This document shows, in pieces, positions 16,536 through 26,038 of a DNA stretch of 64,000 bases. The position numbers were made by a program, and so were the translations under genes. Each line of letters begins with the position of its first letter. Position 1 is the first letter of the stretch. The stretch lies in the NCBI GenBank assembly GCA_035452965.1, contig DAOTCE010000017.1, forward strand, positions 1 through 64,000. Reading direction: 5' to 3'. The stretch is from Candidatus Paceibacterota bacterium (GTDB lineage: Bacteria; Verrucomicrobiota; Verrucomicrobiia; Limisphaerales; UBA8199). The notes beneath the pieces were generated by a model. That model did no database searches. It was not told the origin of the DNA and worked only from the letters and a program-made list of their open reading frames with translations.

Positions 16536-19500
16536 ATGAAAAATCGAATCCTGTTCTCCCTGGCCGCGTTGCTGCTGGCAATGTTTGTCGGTGGCACAGC
16601 CTTTGGTCAAACCAACATCATCATCAGCGACACTTACGACGTCAGCTCCTCCACCACGGGCTTCGCGCTGAATAACGGCGTGAACTTTGGCATTGACCCG
16701 CCCACGACCCGCATGACTGGGCCGGCGGCCGCCGACCTCCGATACATCCAGACAGCTACCGACAAACCCGCGTCCCAGTACAATATCCCCAGCACCAAGT
16801 TGATCCGCATTCTTGCGGACACCGGCTCGGGCAAGATTGGGCGTTTCACCCTCTCGGCCAACGGCACGACCCCATTCAATTTTGCCTCCGCCCTGGGCTT
16901 GGCTGGTGCCTCGCCCACCAATCGCGCGGAGTATGACATCAAGATCTCCATGCAAAACAACTCAACGGGCACCGCGAAACTCTCTTTCGGACTTGGCACC
17001 GTGGAAGGCAACGTTGACTCCTTCGATTTCGGCATACAGATCAACCGTGTCAGCGGCGAGAACTATTACAGCCTCTCAAAGCTGATTGACAACGCCTCGT
17101 CGGGCGTCGGCGACATTAAGGTGGCGGTGACCGACCTTGCCGCCGGAACCTGGAAGACGCTGGTGCCCTTCCTGATTCGGGTCAATGATGCCGGGGCGGA
17201 GGCCGGCACCAACTACCACTCGCGGGTGCGGGTTTCCATCGACAACGGCACGAACTGGATTTACGACACTGCTACCGACGCTGCTCTCACGAACGGTTGG
17301 CGGCTGGACGGGCCGGGCCGGGTCATCATTTGGGACCAGGCCGGGAACACCGGTGGCCCCACCTACTACGACAACTTCTCACTAGTCTCGAACTATGCGC
17401 CGCCGGCGCCGCCCGAGCGGGTTTGGACCGGCGCGGGCACGGATGACAACTGGTCCACCGGCGGCAACTGGGGCGGCACCGCCCCCGTCAGCGGCGAGCC
17501 GTTGCTGTTCGGCCTCTCCGCCCGGCAGGCGAACTTCAACGACCTCACGCTCACCACGCCCAGTCTGACGTTCTCGAACGGCGGCTTTTCGTTAAGCGGC
17601 AACCAGCTCGAGGTCGAGTCCGACATCAACAACCTGGTCGGGAACAACACGATCGGGTTGGCTCTGGCGTGGCCGCTCCCCTTTGCGAAGACCTGGCAGC
17701 TTGCGAACGGAACCGAGCTCAACCTGAGCGGCTTCTCCACCTTAAACATCGGCGGGGATCACACCTTTTACGGCGGCGGCACACTGCGGATCACCGGGCA
17801 ATTGGACATTGGCCCCGCCACCCCGGCCATTAACCTCACGGAAGGCAAGTTCGTGGTGGATGGCGGGACATTTAGCAGTGACGGCGGCTTTCGCATTGGT
17901 TCGGGAAACATCGCCACTGCCCCGGTCGAGGTGGTGGTTACCAATGGGGCAAGCCTGGTGCTCAGGCTGTCTGCGGGGAACCTGCGCGTCGGCGACGGGG
18001 CCACGGCTGCGCCCAGCCGCCTGATCGTGAACAACGGAACCGTGGACATGGCTGCCGGGAGGATGGGCATCCCCTACGCCGCTGGTTGCACAGCCGAGGT
18101 CTTGCAGACAGGCGGATTGGTTACCGACTGCTATATTGTCTTCAACGACGAAGGCGCGGGGGTGGGCACTTATGTAGTGGACGGCGGAACTCTCGAGCCG
18201 TGGCAAATCCGCAAGGACAACTCGGGGGGAACGACCACCATGCGGTTCAACAACGCGATTCTGCGTCCGGCCGCCGGCGCGAACGCCAACTTCATGAGCG
18301 GATTGAACGTGGCTGAAATCCAGTCCGGCGGGCTGACGATTGATGCGCTATACGATCCGGTGGCCATATCTCAGAAGCTGGTGGGGGCAGGCGGCTTGTC
18401 CAAGAGCGGCTCGGGCGCGGTGACGCTGTCCGGCGCGAATACCTACGCCGGCGACACCCTGGTTCTCCCTGGTGGCGGCAAGCTGGTGCTCCCCAACGTG
18501 CAAAGCAACACCGCCAGCATCCAGGTGGCCGACGGGACCGAGCTGGGCGTGCTGCAGGCCGCCCAGAATGCGTCCCTTGCCGCGGCAAGCCTGGCCCTGG
18601 GCTCCGGGATCTTGAGCTTCGATCTGGGCGCGTTGGGCAATCCCACGGCTCCATTGGCCAAGGTGACCACGCTGAGCGCCAGTGGCGGCGCGGGCAGTGT
18701 GCAGGTCAATGTCAGTGGCGGCGTCGGCGTGACGCCTGGCCAGTTCACCCTGGTGGACTACAGCGGCGCGATCAGCGGCGGCTTCAGCTCCTTCACCCTG
18801 GGAACCTTGCCGCCCGGTGTCACCGCCACACTGGTGGACAACGTGGCGAATTCCTCTATAGACCTGAACATTACGCTGGCACCCGGGCTCGTTTGGAAGG
18901 GCCTGAACGGCAGCAGTTGGGACTATGGCACGGTGAACTGGTTGGATTACGGGACGGCCGCTAATGGCCTTTACGCCGATAACCTGCCCACCTGGTTCCT
19001 CGATGGCGCGGCCACCGGGATCGTAAACCTCGCCGGGGCATTCACGCCCGGCTTGCTGACGGTCAACAACGACTCTCTGGCTTACGTGTGGACGGGCGGG
19101 GCCATTAGCACACCGGTGCTGAGGAAATACGGAGATAACGCGCTCGTCCGTGTCAATGGCGAGAGCGATGCGATTCCCACCCTGGAGCTGAACGCGGGGT
19201 CCTATGTCGTCTCCAATGCCACCGCCGCGGACTTCAAGTCCGTGCTGCGCGACGAAAGCGGCGCGACCGGCACCTTTGTCAAGCGTGGCGTCGGCACCCT
19301 CACGGTCCTTTCCAACAGCCCCACCTATCATGGCGCGACCATGATTCAGGAAGGCATCCTCAAGCTCGGTGATACCCGGTCCCTGGGCGCCGCCACGGCG
19401 CTCATCGTGATCACCAACGGCGGCACGCTGGATGTGGTTGATCACCAGCCCAAGCAGCCGGTCATCGTCTCGGGTGACGGCACCGGCGGGGTGGGCGCCA

Positions 19501-20750
19501 TTATTGATTCCACAACCGACGGCGGTGTCGAGGAGAACTTCCTGGATGTGGCCCTGGCGGGCGACACCACCTTCGGCTGCCCTAACGCCGGGCGGTGGGA
19601 CATCCGCGTCAACGGCGGCCTGAATGGGACCGGGCCTGGACCCGGCCTGAAGGGAAACGGTTACAAGCTGAGCAAAGTCGGCTCCGGCAGCGTGAGCATT
19701 GCTTGCCAGCGCAGCACGACGGGCTATTGGGATCTCAATCTGGGCGACGTGCTGATCAAGGAGGGCGGGCTGACCTTTGCCGAATCCCTCACGCCGGGCA
19801 ACTCCGCCGCCGCGCTGGCGATTTATCCGGGCGCCAACCTCAATCTCTTTGACCTGAACATCACCAACCCGCTGATGCGGAATATCACCATGACCAACGC
19901 CTTGATCCAATGCGGCGGCGAGCGTAACCACACCAACGTCATCCAGGGGAACATCCTCATGAGCGGCAACTGCCGCTTCCAGGCCGATGACGCCCACTTG
20001 ATCATCAACGGCAGTATCAGCGGGGCCGCGTCCGTTGCCTTCAACGAGGACGGGCCAACCGATACCGGCACGTTGCTCTTGAACGGGGTCAACACCTACA
20101 CGGGCGAGACCACCATTACCAACGGCACCCTCGGCGGCACAGGCGTCCTGGCCGGCAACCTCGTCATGCTCGGCGGCACCAACGCTCCGGGTTACGGCGG
20201 TGTCGGCACCCTGACGGTCAACGGCAACGTCACGCTCGCCGGGGTGACTCGCATGGAACTCAACCGCGGCCTCTCGCCCAACAGCGACCGGCTGGTGGTC
20301 GGCGGCGCGCTGACCTTCGGCGGCGCCCTGCGGGTCGTCCTGGGCGCCGGCGCCCCGGCGCCGGAGGCGGGCGACGTTTACCAGTTGTTCAGCAAGGGCA
20401 GCGCGGCCCCGTTCACCGCGGTCAGCCTGCCTGACCTCTCGGGCCTGCCGGGCGGCCTGACGTGGGATACCACCCAGCTCCAGATTGACGGCAGCATTTC
20501 GGTGGCGGGAGGCGCGCCTCCGCCGCCCATCGGGACGGTGCAGATCAACGGCGGCAACTTCACGCTCAGCGGCACCGGTGGCGTCGAGGGCGCCGGCTAC
20601 ATCGTCATCTCGTCGCCGGATGTGACGGTTCCCCTGGCGAACTGGACGCCGGTCGCCAGCGGCGTGTATGGCGCGGGCGGTTCGTTCAGCTTCACGACCA
20701 ACGTGGTGACTGGCGGGCCAACGCTGTTCTTCACGCTCAAGAAACCATAG
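16536..20750 (+). CDS. Giant secreted beta-strand-repeat protein with regulon domain
   Basis: 1404 residues from the ATG at 16536, chosen because it starts a clean signal peptide (MKNRILFSLAALLLAMFVGG…). Residues ~24-285 are the shared regulon domain (ISDTYDV…GVNFGI…TRMTG…YYDNFSLV). The remainder is a long beta-helix-like region rich in G, T, N and S with autotransporter-associated repeats such as KSGSGAVTLSGANTYAGDT, VKRGVGTLTVLSNSPTYHGA and TGTLLLNGVNTYTGETTI. The end resembles the C-terminal beta domain of neighbours but finishes TLFFTLKKP. No beta-barrel translocator is present. It is likely a surface or secreted fibrous protein. The prepilin-like gene follows after 62 bp. Confidence 0.88.
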   Translation: MKNRILFSLAALLLAMFVGGTAFGQTNIIISDTYDVSSSTTGFALNNGVNFGIDPPTTRMTGPAAADLRYIQTATDKPASQYNIPSTKLIRILADTGSGKIGRFTLSANGTTPFNFASALGLAGASPTNRAEYDIKISMQNNSTGTAKLSFGLGTVEGNVDSFDFGIQINRVSGENYYSLSKLIDNASSGVGDIKVAVTDLAAGTWKTLVPFLIRVNDAGAEAGTNYHSRVRVSIDNGTNWIYDTATDAALTNGWRLDGPGRVIIWDQAGNTGGPTYYDNFSLVSNYAPPAPPERVWTGAGTDDNWSTGGNWGGTAPVSGEPLLFGLSARQANFNDLTLTTPSLTFSNGGFSLSGNQLEVESDINNLVGNNTIGLALAWPLPFAKTWQLANGTELNLSGFSTLNIGGDHTFYGGGTLRITGQLDIGPATPAINLTEGKFVVDGGTFSSDGGFRIGSGNIATAPVEVVVTNGASLVLRLSAGNLRVGDGATAAPSRLIVNNGTVDMAAGRMGIPYAAGCTAEVLQTGGLVTDCYIVFNDEGAGVGTYVVDGGTLEPWQIRKDNSGGTTTMRFNNAILRPAAGANANFMSGLNVAEIQSGGLTIDALYDPVAISQKLVGAGGLSKSGSGAVTLSGANTYAGDTLVLPGGGKLVLPNVQSNTASIQVADGTELGVLQAAQNASLAAASLALGSGILSFDLGALGNPTAPLAKVTTLSASGGAGSVQVNVSGGVGVTPGQFTLVDYSGAISGGFSSFTLGTLPPGVTATLVDNVANSSIDLNITLAPGLVWKGLNGSSWDYGTVNWLDYGTAANGLYADNLPTWFLDGAATGIVNLAGAFTPGLLTVNNDSLAYVWTGGAISTPVLRKYGDNALVRVNGESDAIPTLELNAGSYVVSNATAADFKSVLRDESGATGTFVKRGVGTLTVLSNSPTYHGATMIQEGILKLGDTRSLGAATALIVITNGGTLDVVDHQPKQPVIVSGDGTGGVGAIIDSTTDGGVEENFLDVALAGDTTFGCPNAGRWDIRVNGGLNGTGPGPGLKGNGYKLSKVGSGSVSIACQRSTTGYWDLNLGDVLIKEGGLTFAESLTPGNSAAALAIYPGANLNLFDLNITNPLMRNITMTNALIQCGGERNHTNVIQGNILMSGNCRFQADDAHLIINGSISGAASVAFNEDGPTDTGTLLLNGVNTYTGETTITNGTLGGTGVLAGNLVMLGGTNAPGYGGVGTLTVNGNVTLAGVTRMELNRGLSPNSDRLVVGGALTFGGALRVVLGAGAPAPEAGDVYQLFSKGSAAPFTAVSLPDLSGLPGGLTWDTTQLQIDGSISVAGGAPPPPIGTVQINGGNFTLSGTGGVEGAGYIVISSPDVTVPLANWTPVASGVYGAGGSFSFTTNVVTGGPTLFFTLKKP

Positions 20751-20760
20751 AGCGGAACGG

Positions 20761-20800
20761 AGCGGGGGCGCCGGTGTGGAGTCGCCGGCGTCCCCCCGCT
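20761..20800 (+). terminator. GC-rich hairpin between genes
   Basis: AGCGGGGGCGCCGG pairs with CCGGCGTCCCCCCGCT across a short loop. No T-run follows, so it may be an attenuator or processing hairpin between the giant repeat gene and the prepilin-like gene rather than a full terminator. Confidence 0.4.
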
Positions 20801-20812
20801 CGCTTAGAAACC

Positions 20813-21565
20813 ATGAGTCATTCCTCGACAAGACACCGGTTCCAGAGAAAGGGACGGCGCGCGGCCTTCACCCTGATCGAATTGCTGGTGGTCATCGCCA
20901 TCATCGCCATCCTGGCCGCGCTGTTGCTGCCCGCCCTGGCGCGCGCGAAGGCCAAGGCCCAGACCGCCAATTGCATCAGCAACCAGCGGCAGGTTGCCTT
21001 GTCCTTCACCATGTGGGGTGACGACAACAACGACGGCAAGTATCCCTGGAGCGCCGGGCCGGGGAAGATCGGGCCCGACCCCCTCCGGACCAATTGGTTT
21101 GCCTTGCAGCCGTATTTGAAGAATCCCAGGGTGCTGACCTGTCCGGCTGACAGGCAGCGCAGCCCCCTGACGGATTGGAACCCACTCAGCGTCGTCTGGG
21201 ACTTCCGCACCAACCTCAGTTACATGTTTTGCATTGATGCGTTGCCCACGCGTCCGCAGGCCATTCTGCTGGGCGACAACTATCTTTCCAGCGATCACCC
21301 GGCCAACAAGACTCTCGCGCTGCCCGACAATCCTGCCAGCGGTTCGCGCCATTCTTTCAGCCGCGCCGTGCTCATCCGCCGCGGATGGTTGGATAAGACC
21401 CGGCACCAGGGGCAGGGGATCCTCAGCTTCTGCGATGGGAGCGTCAGCTCGTTGAAGACCCCCAAGCTGCAGATCCAGTTGCGAGTCATGTTTGATGCGT
21501 ATCTGCCCGGTGCGACGGACAACTTGAAATTCATGCTGCCTCAGTACACGAAGGTGCAGTATTAA
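20813..21565 (+). CDS. Prepilin-like secreted protein (N-methylation motif)
   Basis: 250 residues starting at the ATG at 20813. A basic leader is followed by the type IV pilin/pseudopilin motif A-A-F-T-L-I-E (F19, E23) and a hydrophobic helix VVIAIIAILAALLLPALARA, then a soluble domain with DDNNDGKYPW and, near the end, GILSFCDGSV. Such one-helix proteins with an H-X9-DG-like tail are expanded in Verrucomicrobia and Planctomycetes; their function is not established. The residue before the cleavage site is Ala rather than the usual Gly. It sits between a surface protein and a sulfatase operon, which suggests a surface or secretion role. Confidence 0.88.
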   Translation: MSHSSTRHRFQRKGRRAAFTLIELLVVIAIIAILAALLLPALARAKAKAQTANCISNQRQVALSFTMWGDDNNDGKYPWSAGPGKIGPDPLRTNWFALQPYLKNPRVLTCPADRQRSPLTDWNPLSVVWDFRTNLSYMFCIDALPTRPQAILLGDNYLSSDHPANKTLALPDNPASGSRHSFSRAVLIRRGWLDKTRHQGQGILSFCDGSVSSLKTPKLQIQLRVMFDAYLPGATDNLKFMLPQYTKVQY

Positions 21566-21640
21566 CGCCCTGCCCGCACGGGTCTGAAGCGCCCTGGTTC
21601 GTCACAATCGCATGCCAGCAAGCCACCCACACCCGGGCGG

Positions 21641-24604
21641 ATGCCTGTGAACCCAATCTTCAGGCTCTCGGCCCTGTTCTGCTGGGTGGCCTGCCTGGGC
21701 CTCGCAGATGCCGCATGCGCTGCCATTGCGCAGGCTCCGCGGCCCAATTTCATCTTCGTGCTCATTGATGACATGGGCTATGCGGATCTGTCCTGCTACG
21801 GCCAAACACAAGTCGAGACGCCGCACCTCGATCGCCTGGCCCGGGAAGGCATCCGGTTCACCCAGTTTTACGTCAACGCGCCCATTTGCTCTCCCTCCCG
21901 CACGGCCTTTACGACGGGCCAGTATCCCGCGCGCTGGCGAATCACCTCCTTCCTCGCCTCCCGGGCGGAAAACGACCGCCGCGGCATGGCCCAGTGGCTC
22001 GACCCGAAAGCTCCCACCCTGGCTCGCACGCTCCAGCAAGCCGGCTATGCCACCGGGCACTTCGGCAAGTGGCACATGGGCGGCCAGCGGGATGTCGGCG
22101 AGGCTCCCCTTATCACCGAATATGGCTTCGACCAGTCGCTAACTCAGTTTGAGGGCCTGGGCGAGCGCATCCTGCCGTTGGGCGATGCCTTCGACGGCCA
22201 GCCGCCGCGCCGCCACGCCCTGGGCAGTGACCAGCTCGGGCGGGGTCCCATTCAGTGGATGGACCGGTCGCAGATCACCGGCGCATTTGTCGCCCGGGCG
22301 CTGGAGTTCATCCGGCAGGCTGAGCAGGCTGGCAAACCCTTCTACGTCAATGTGTGGCCCGACGATGTCCATTCGCCGTTTTATCCCCCCAAGGCGCTTC
22401 GGGGAGATGGCAGCAAGCGGGAGCTGTATCTCGGGGTGGTCAAAGCGATGGACCGGCAGTTGGCGCCGTTGTTCGATTACGTCCGCCAGCAACCGGCGCT
22501 GCGCACCAATACCGTGGTCCTGGTGGCCAGCGACAACGGCCCGGAGCCCGGCGCCGGCTCGGCAGGGTCGTTCCGCGGGCACAAAGGAACTTTGTATGAA
22601 GGCGGCATCCGGGAACCTTTCATCGTGTGGTCCCCGGGGCTGGTGGAGGAATCCGCTCGCGGAACGGTTAATGCGGCCACCGTGGTATCCGCCGTGGATG
22701 TGTTCCCTTCGGTGGCGCGCCTCGCGGGGCTTGCGCTGCCGGCGGGGATCGCGTTCGATGGCGAGGACCTGAGCCGCGTCCTGCTTGGCAAGTCCTCCGG
22801 CCCGCGGTCCAAACCCTTGTTCTGGAACCGCCCGCCGGATCGGCGCGGAGGCAATGGCGCGATTTTGCCCGACCTGGCCGCGCGCCAGGGAAACTGGAAG
22901 CTGCTCCTCGCACGGGATGGCACTGACCCGCAGCTCTACGATCTGGCGGAGGACCCGGGAGAAACCCGCAACCTGGCTGCGGCGCGTCCCGCAGTCGTCC
23001 GGAACCTGAGCCGGCCGCTGCTGGCCTGGTGGCGTTCGCTTCCCGGCGCGCGTGTCGCGCCCGCTCAGGCGCGAGCCCAAGGGCGGGTGTTTGCCAATCC
23101 GATTGCCGAGGGCGCAGATCCCTGGATGATCCAGCATGGCACCAACTACGTCACCTGCTTGTCCGAGGCCAACCGCGGCATTGCGCTCTACTGCTCCGAC
23201 CGCCTGACCGCGCTGGGCGCGAAGCATGTCATCTGGCAGGCTCCCGACGAGGGACCGTGCTCGCGCGAGGTGTGGGCGCCCGAGATCCATTTCCTGGATG
23301 CCCGCTGGCACGTTTACTTCGCCGCGTCCGACGGCCAAAACCGCAATCATCGCATGTGGGCCTTGCGGTCCGAAAGTCCTGACCTGTTCGGAAAATACAC
23401 TCTCCACGGACCGCTTTACACCGGGGACCATCCCGAGACCGGAGCGGACAATCGTTGGGCGATTGACGGCACCATCCTCGAGCAGGACGGCAAGCGCTGC
23501 TTTCTCTGGTCCGGCTGGGAGGATGCCCGGGACCAGCAATGGCTATACATCGCTCCGATGAGTGATCCGCTGGCCGTCGCCGGCAAACGTGTGCGGCTCT
23601 GCGCCAATGATGACTACCTGTGGGAACGGGTGGGTGAAACCGCCGCCGGCCGCGGCCTGCACGAGGCGCCGCAGGTGTTGCAGCGCAACGGCCGGACGTT
23701 CGTCATTTATTCGTGCAGCGCCTCCTGGCAGCCCAGTTACAAGCTCGGGTTGCTCGCCTTGCGCCCGGGCGGCAATCCGCTTGCGCCATCCGATTGGACC
23801 AAGCATCCCCAACCGGTCTTCCAGCCCAACGACACCACCTTCGGTGTGGGCCACCTCAGTTTCGTGAAGTCACCGGACGGCACCGAAGACTGGATGCTCT
23901 ACCACGCCAAGATGGACCGGCGCGACGGCTGGCGGCGGGCCATCCACGCCCAGCCGTTCCGCTGGACAACCGGGGGACTGCCGGACTTCGGCTCGCCTCT
24001 GCCGACTTCAAGCCAGCTTCCGCTGCCAGCCGGCGAAAGGACTGTGGCGGCAACCGCGCCCTGGCGCTCGGCTCTGGGCTGCGAAGCCGACCTGGCCTGC
24101 TTCAACTACTTTGGCCACCACCAGTTCTGTCAGCTCAAGGAGGGACAGTTGCATCTGGGCATCGTTCCAGCCGAGCCGGTGAATGATTTCCGCGCCGGCG
24201 AAAAGCTGGTGCTTGCCAACCGTTACTGGCGCGACCTGGCCTGCTCGGTGCGGCTGAAAGTCCTTGACGGGGGACGCGACGCCGGCCTGCTGTTTCGCTG
24301 CTCCCTGCCCGCAGTTGGTTACGATTCCCAGGAGGGCTACTTCGCCGGGATCATACCGAACGCCCGGAAAGTCGTGCTCGGCAGCACCGATGGCGAGAGC
24401 TGGCGCGAACTCGGCCTGGCCGACGCAGATGTCCAGTCCGGCCGCGACCACTTGCTGAGCGTGACTGCCCGGGGTCCGGAGATCGTCCTCTCCCTGGACG
24501 GCAAAGAGGTGATGCGCAGAACCGATTCTGAACACCGCGGGGGCAGCGTCGGTTTGCGGGTCGTGGACACGCACGCCGCTTTCTCCGACCTGACCATACA
24601 ATGA
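21641..24604 (+). CDS. Sulfatase-GH43 fusion enzyme
   Basis: 987 residues. Signal peptide ~1-28, then a full sulfatase domain (~33-475) with DD at residues 43-44, formylglycine motif C83-S-P-S-R, GKWHMG, VASDNGPEPG and LYDLAEDPGETRN. Directly after comes a GH43-type five-bladed propeller (~485-800) with the three catalytic acidic positions in EGADPWM, WAIDGTIL and HEAPQVL. A concanavalin-like C-terminal domain (~805-987, LLFRCS…VGLRVVDTHAAFSDL) completes it. GH43 enzymes are mostly arabinofuranosidases or xylosidases. The fusion suggests removal of sulfate and a pentose side chain from one polysaccharide (inference). Its stop overlaps the next start (ATGA). Confidence 0.94.
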   Translation: MPVNPIFRLSALFCWVACLGLADAACAAIAQAPRPNFIFVLIDDMGYADLSCYGQTQVETPHLDRLAREGIRFTQFYVNAPICSPSRTAFTTGQYPARWRITSFLASRAENDRRGMAQWLDPKAPTLARTLQQAGYATGHFGKWHMGGQRDVGEAPLITEYGFDQSLTQFEGLGERILPLGDAFDGQPPRRHALGSDQLGRGPIQWMDRSQITGAFVARALEFIRQAEQAGKPFYVNVWPDDVHSPFYPPKALRGDGSKRELYLGVVKAMDRQLAPLFDYVRQQPALRTNTVVLVASDNGPEPGAGSAGSFRGHKGTLYEGGIREPFIVWSPGLVEESARGTVNAATVVSAVDVFPSVARLAGLALPAGIAFDGEDLSRVLLGKSSGPRSKPLFWNRPPDRRGGNGAILPDLAARQGNWKLLLARDGTDPQLYDLAEDPGETRNLAAARPAVVRNLSRPLLAWWRSLPGARVAPAQARAQGRVFANPIAEGADPWMIQHGTNYVTCLSEANRGIALYCSDRLTALGAKHVIWQAPDEGPCSREVWAPEIHFLDARWHVYFAASDGQNRNHRMWALRSESPDLFGKYTLHGPLYTGDHPETGADNRWAIDGTILEQDGKRCFLWSGWEDARDQQWLYIAPMSDPLAVAGKRVRLCANDDYLWERVGETAAGRGLHEAPQVLQRNGRTFVIYSCSASWQPSYKLGLLALRPGGNPLAPSDWTKHPQPVFQPNDTTFGVGHLSFVKSPDGTEDWMLYHAKMDRRDGWRRAIHAQPFRWTTGGLPDFGSPLPTSSQLPLPAGERTVAATAPWRSALGCEADLACFNYFGHHQFCQLKEGQLHLGIVPAEPVNDFRAGEKLVLANRYWRDLACSVRLKVLDGGRDAGLLFRCSLPAVGYDSQEGYFAGIIPNARKVVLGSTDGESWRELGLADADVQSGRDHLLSVTARGPEIVLSLDGKEVMRRTDSEHRGGSVGLRVVDTHAAFSDLTIQ

Positions 24605-26031
24605 GCGTCCGGCGGGGTTTAAACTGGAGGGGGGCGGTCCGGCATACCCTGGCGCTGCTGCCCTTGGCCACCCTGCTGGTGCTCGGCTTGCCGGCTGCGG
24701 CCAAACCGAACATTGTCTTATTCGTGGCCGACGATCATACGGCGGCCGATTGCGGCGCCTGCGGCTCCGGGGAGGTTCGCACCCCGAACATTGACCGGCT
24801 GGCGCGTGAAGGCATGCTATTCCGCCGCGCCTTCGCCGGGTCGCCCACTTGCATGCCCTCGCGGGCGGTCCTCTACACCGGCCTGATGCCTTTCCGCAAC
24901 GGCGCGCACGCCAATAACCTGGCAGGTCAATCTCAATGCCGGCCAGAAACCCGATCCCTGCCGCATTACTTGAAGGACCTTGGCTATCGGACGGCGCAAG
25001 CCGGCAAGACCCATTTCGGGCCCAAAGCCGTCTTTCCTTTCGAGCGCATCCAGAACTCCGAAGTGCCGGAACCGGGCTTTGAGAAGAACCCCGGCCTTCG
25101 TATGGACTTGAACATGACTGCCGTGGAGGAATGGCTGGGGAAGGCCTCGGACGGGCAGCCCTTCTGCCTCGTGGTCTGCGACCATAGTCCGCATGTCATT
25201 TGGCCGGAGAAAGCGAGCTATGAGCCGGCGGGCATCAGCGCGCCGCCCAACCACATTGACACGCCGGACCTGCGGAAGTCCCGCGCGCGTTATTACACCG
25301 ACATTACGAAAATGGATGCGAACCTCGGCCGGTTGTTCGCCGGCCTCGCGCAACATGGTTTCGCGTCCAACACCATCTTCCTGTACTGCTCCGATCAGGG
25401 CGCCCAGTGGCCCTTCGCCAAATGGGGCCTCTACGACCAGGGGATTCGCGTGCCGTTCATCGCCCGCTGGCCGGGCAAGATCCAACCCGGCGCCCGCACC
25501 GACGCGATGGTCTCGCTGGCGGACGTGCTGCCGACCCTCATCGAGATCGCGGGCGGCCAGGCGCATGCCGTTTTGGATGGGAGAAGTTTCCTCCCGGTGC
25601 TCGAGGGCCGGACCAACGCGCACCGCGAGGTGATCTTCGCCACGCATTCGCAGGACATGGGCATGAATTTCTCCCCCATGCGCTGCGTGCGCACGGCGCG
25701 CTACAAATACATCTTCAACCTCTCGCCGGAGAACAAATACACGACGCACATGGACAAGGCCAAAGACCACGACGGCGGGCGGGAGTACTGGGATTCCTGG
25801 CTGCGCGCCGCCGAGGGCGATCGGCGCGCGGCTGCAGTGCTCCAGCGGTATCATTGGCGCCCGCGCGAAGAGTTGTTCGACACCCTTCTCGACCCATACG
25901 AAGTCAACAACCTGGCCGGCAACCCGGCTTACGCCGACCTGAAACGTGATTTGCACGAGCGCCTGGTTGCCTGGCGAGAACAGCAGAACGACCACAAGAC
26001 CGGCCCCGATCCTGTGCCGGCAAAGAAGTAA
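24601..26031 (+). CDS. Secreted sulfatase, N-sulfoglucosamine sulfohydrolase-like
   Basis: 476 residues, starting in a 4-bp ATGA overlap with the sulfatase-GH43 gene, so translationally coupled. Signal peptide ~1-34 (…GLPAAA), metal-binding DD at 44-45 (FVADDHTAADCGACG), formylglycine motif C84-M-P-S-R, and SDQGAQWPFAKWGLYDQGIRVP in the core. The DDHTAADCGAYG-like start and the AKWGLYD segment resemble heparan N-sulfatase-type members of the family. The exact substrate cannot be set from sequence alone. Confidence 0.94.
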   Translation: MSVRRGLNWRGAVRHTLALLPLATLLVLGLPAAAKPNIVLFVADDHTAADCGACGSGEVRTPNIDRLAREGMLFRRAFAGSPTCMPSRAVLYTGLMPFRNGAHANNLAGQSQCRPETRSLPHYLKDLGYRTAQAGKTHFGPKAVFPFERIQNSEVPEPGFEKNPGLRMDLNMTAVEEWLGKASDGQPFCLVVCDHSPHVIWPEKASYEPAGISAPPNHIDTPDLRKSRARYYTDITKMDANLGRLFAGLAQHGFASNTIFLYCSDQGAQWPFAKWGLYDQGIRVPFIARWPGKIQPGARTDAMVSLADVLPTLIEIAGGQAHAVLDGRSFLPVLEGRTNAHREVIFATHSQDMGMNFSPMRCVRTARYKYIFNLSPENKYTTHMDKAKDHDGGREYWDSWLRAAEGDRRAAAVLQRYHWRPREELFDTLLDPYEVNNLAGNPAYADLKRDLHERLVAWREQQNDHKTGPDPVPAKK

Positions 26032-26038
26032 CGCCCTT

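Noticed and set aside
7813..20750. Classical type V autotransporters
   Set aside because: Beta-strand repeats are present but neither protein ends in a 12-strand outer-membrane barrel; the C-termini are beta-sandwich-like.
18348..20831. 827-codon minus-strand open frame opposite the giant beta-strand-repeat gene
   Set aside because: Low-complexity Arg/Ala/Gly translation without motifs; antisense shadow of a repetitive gene.
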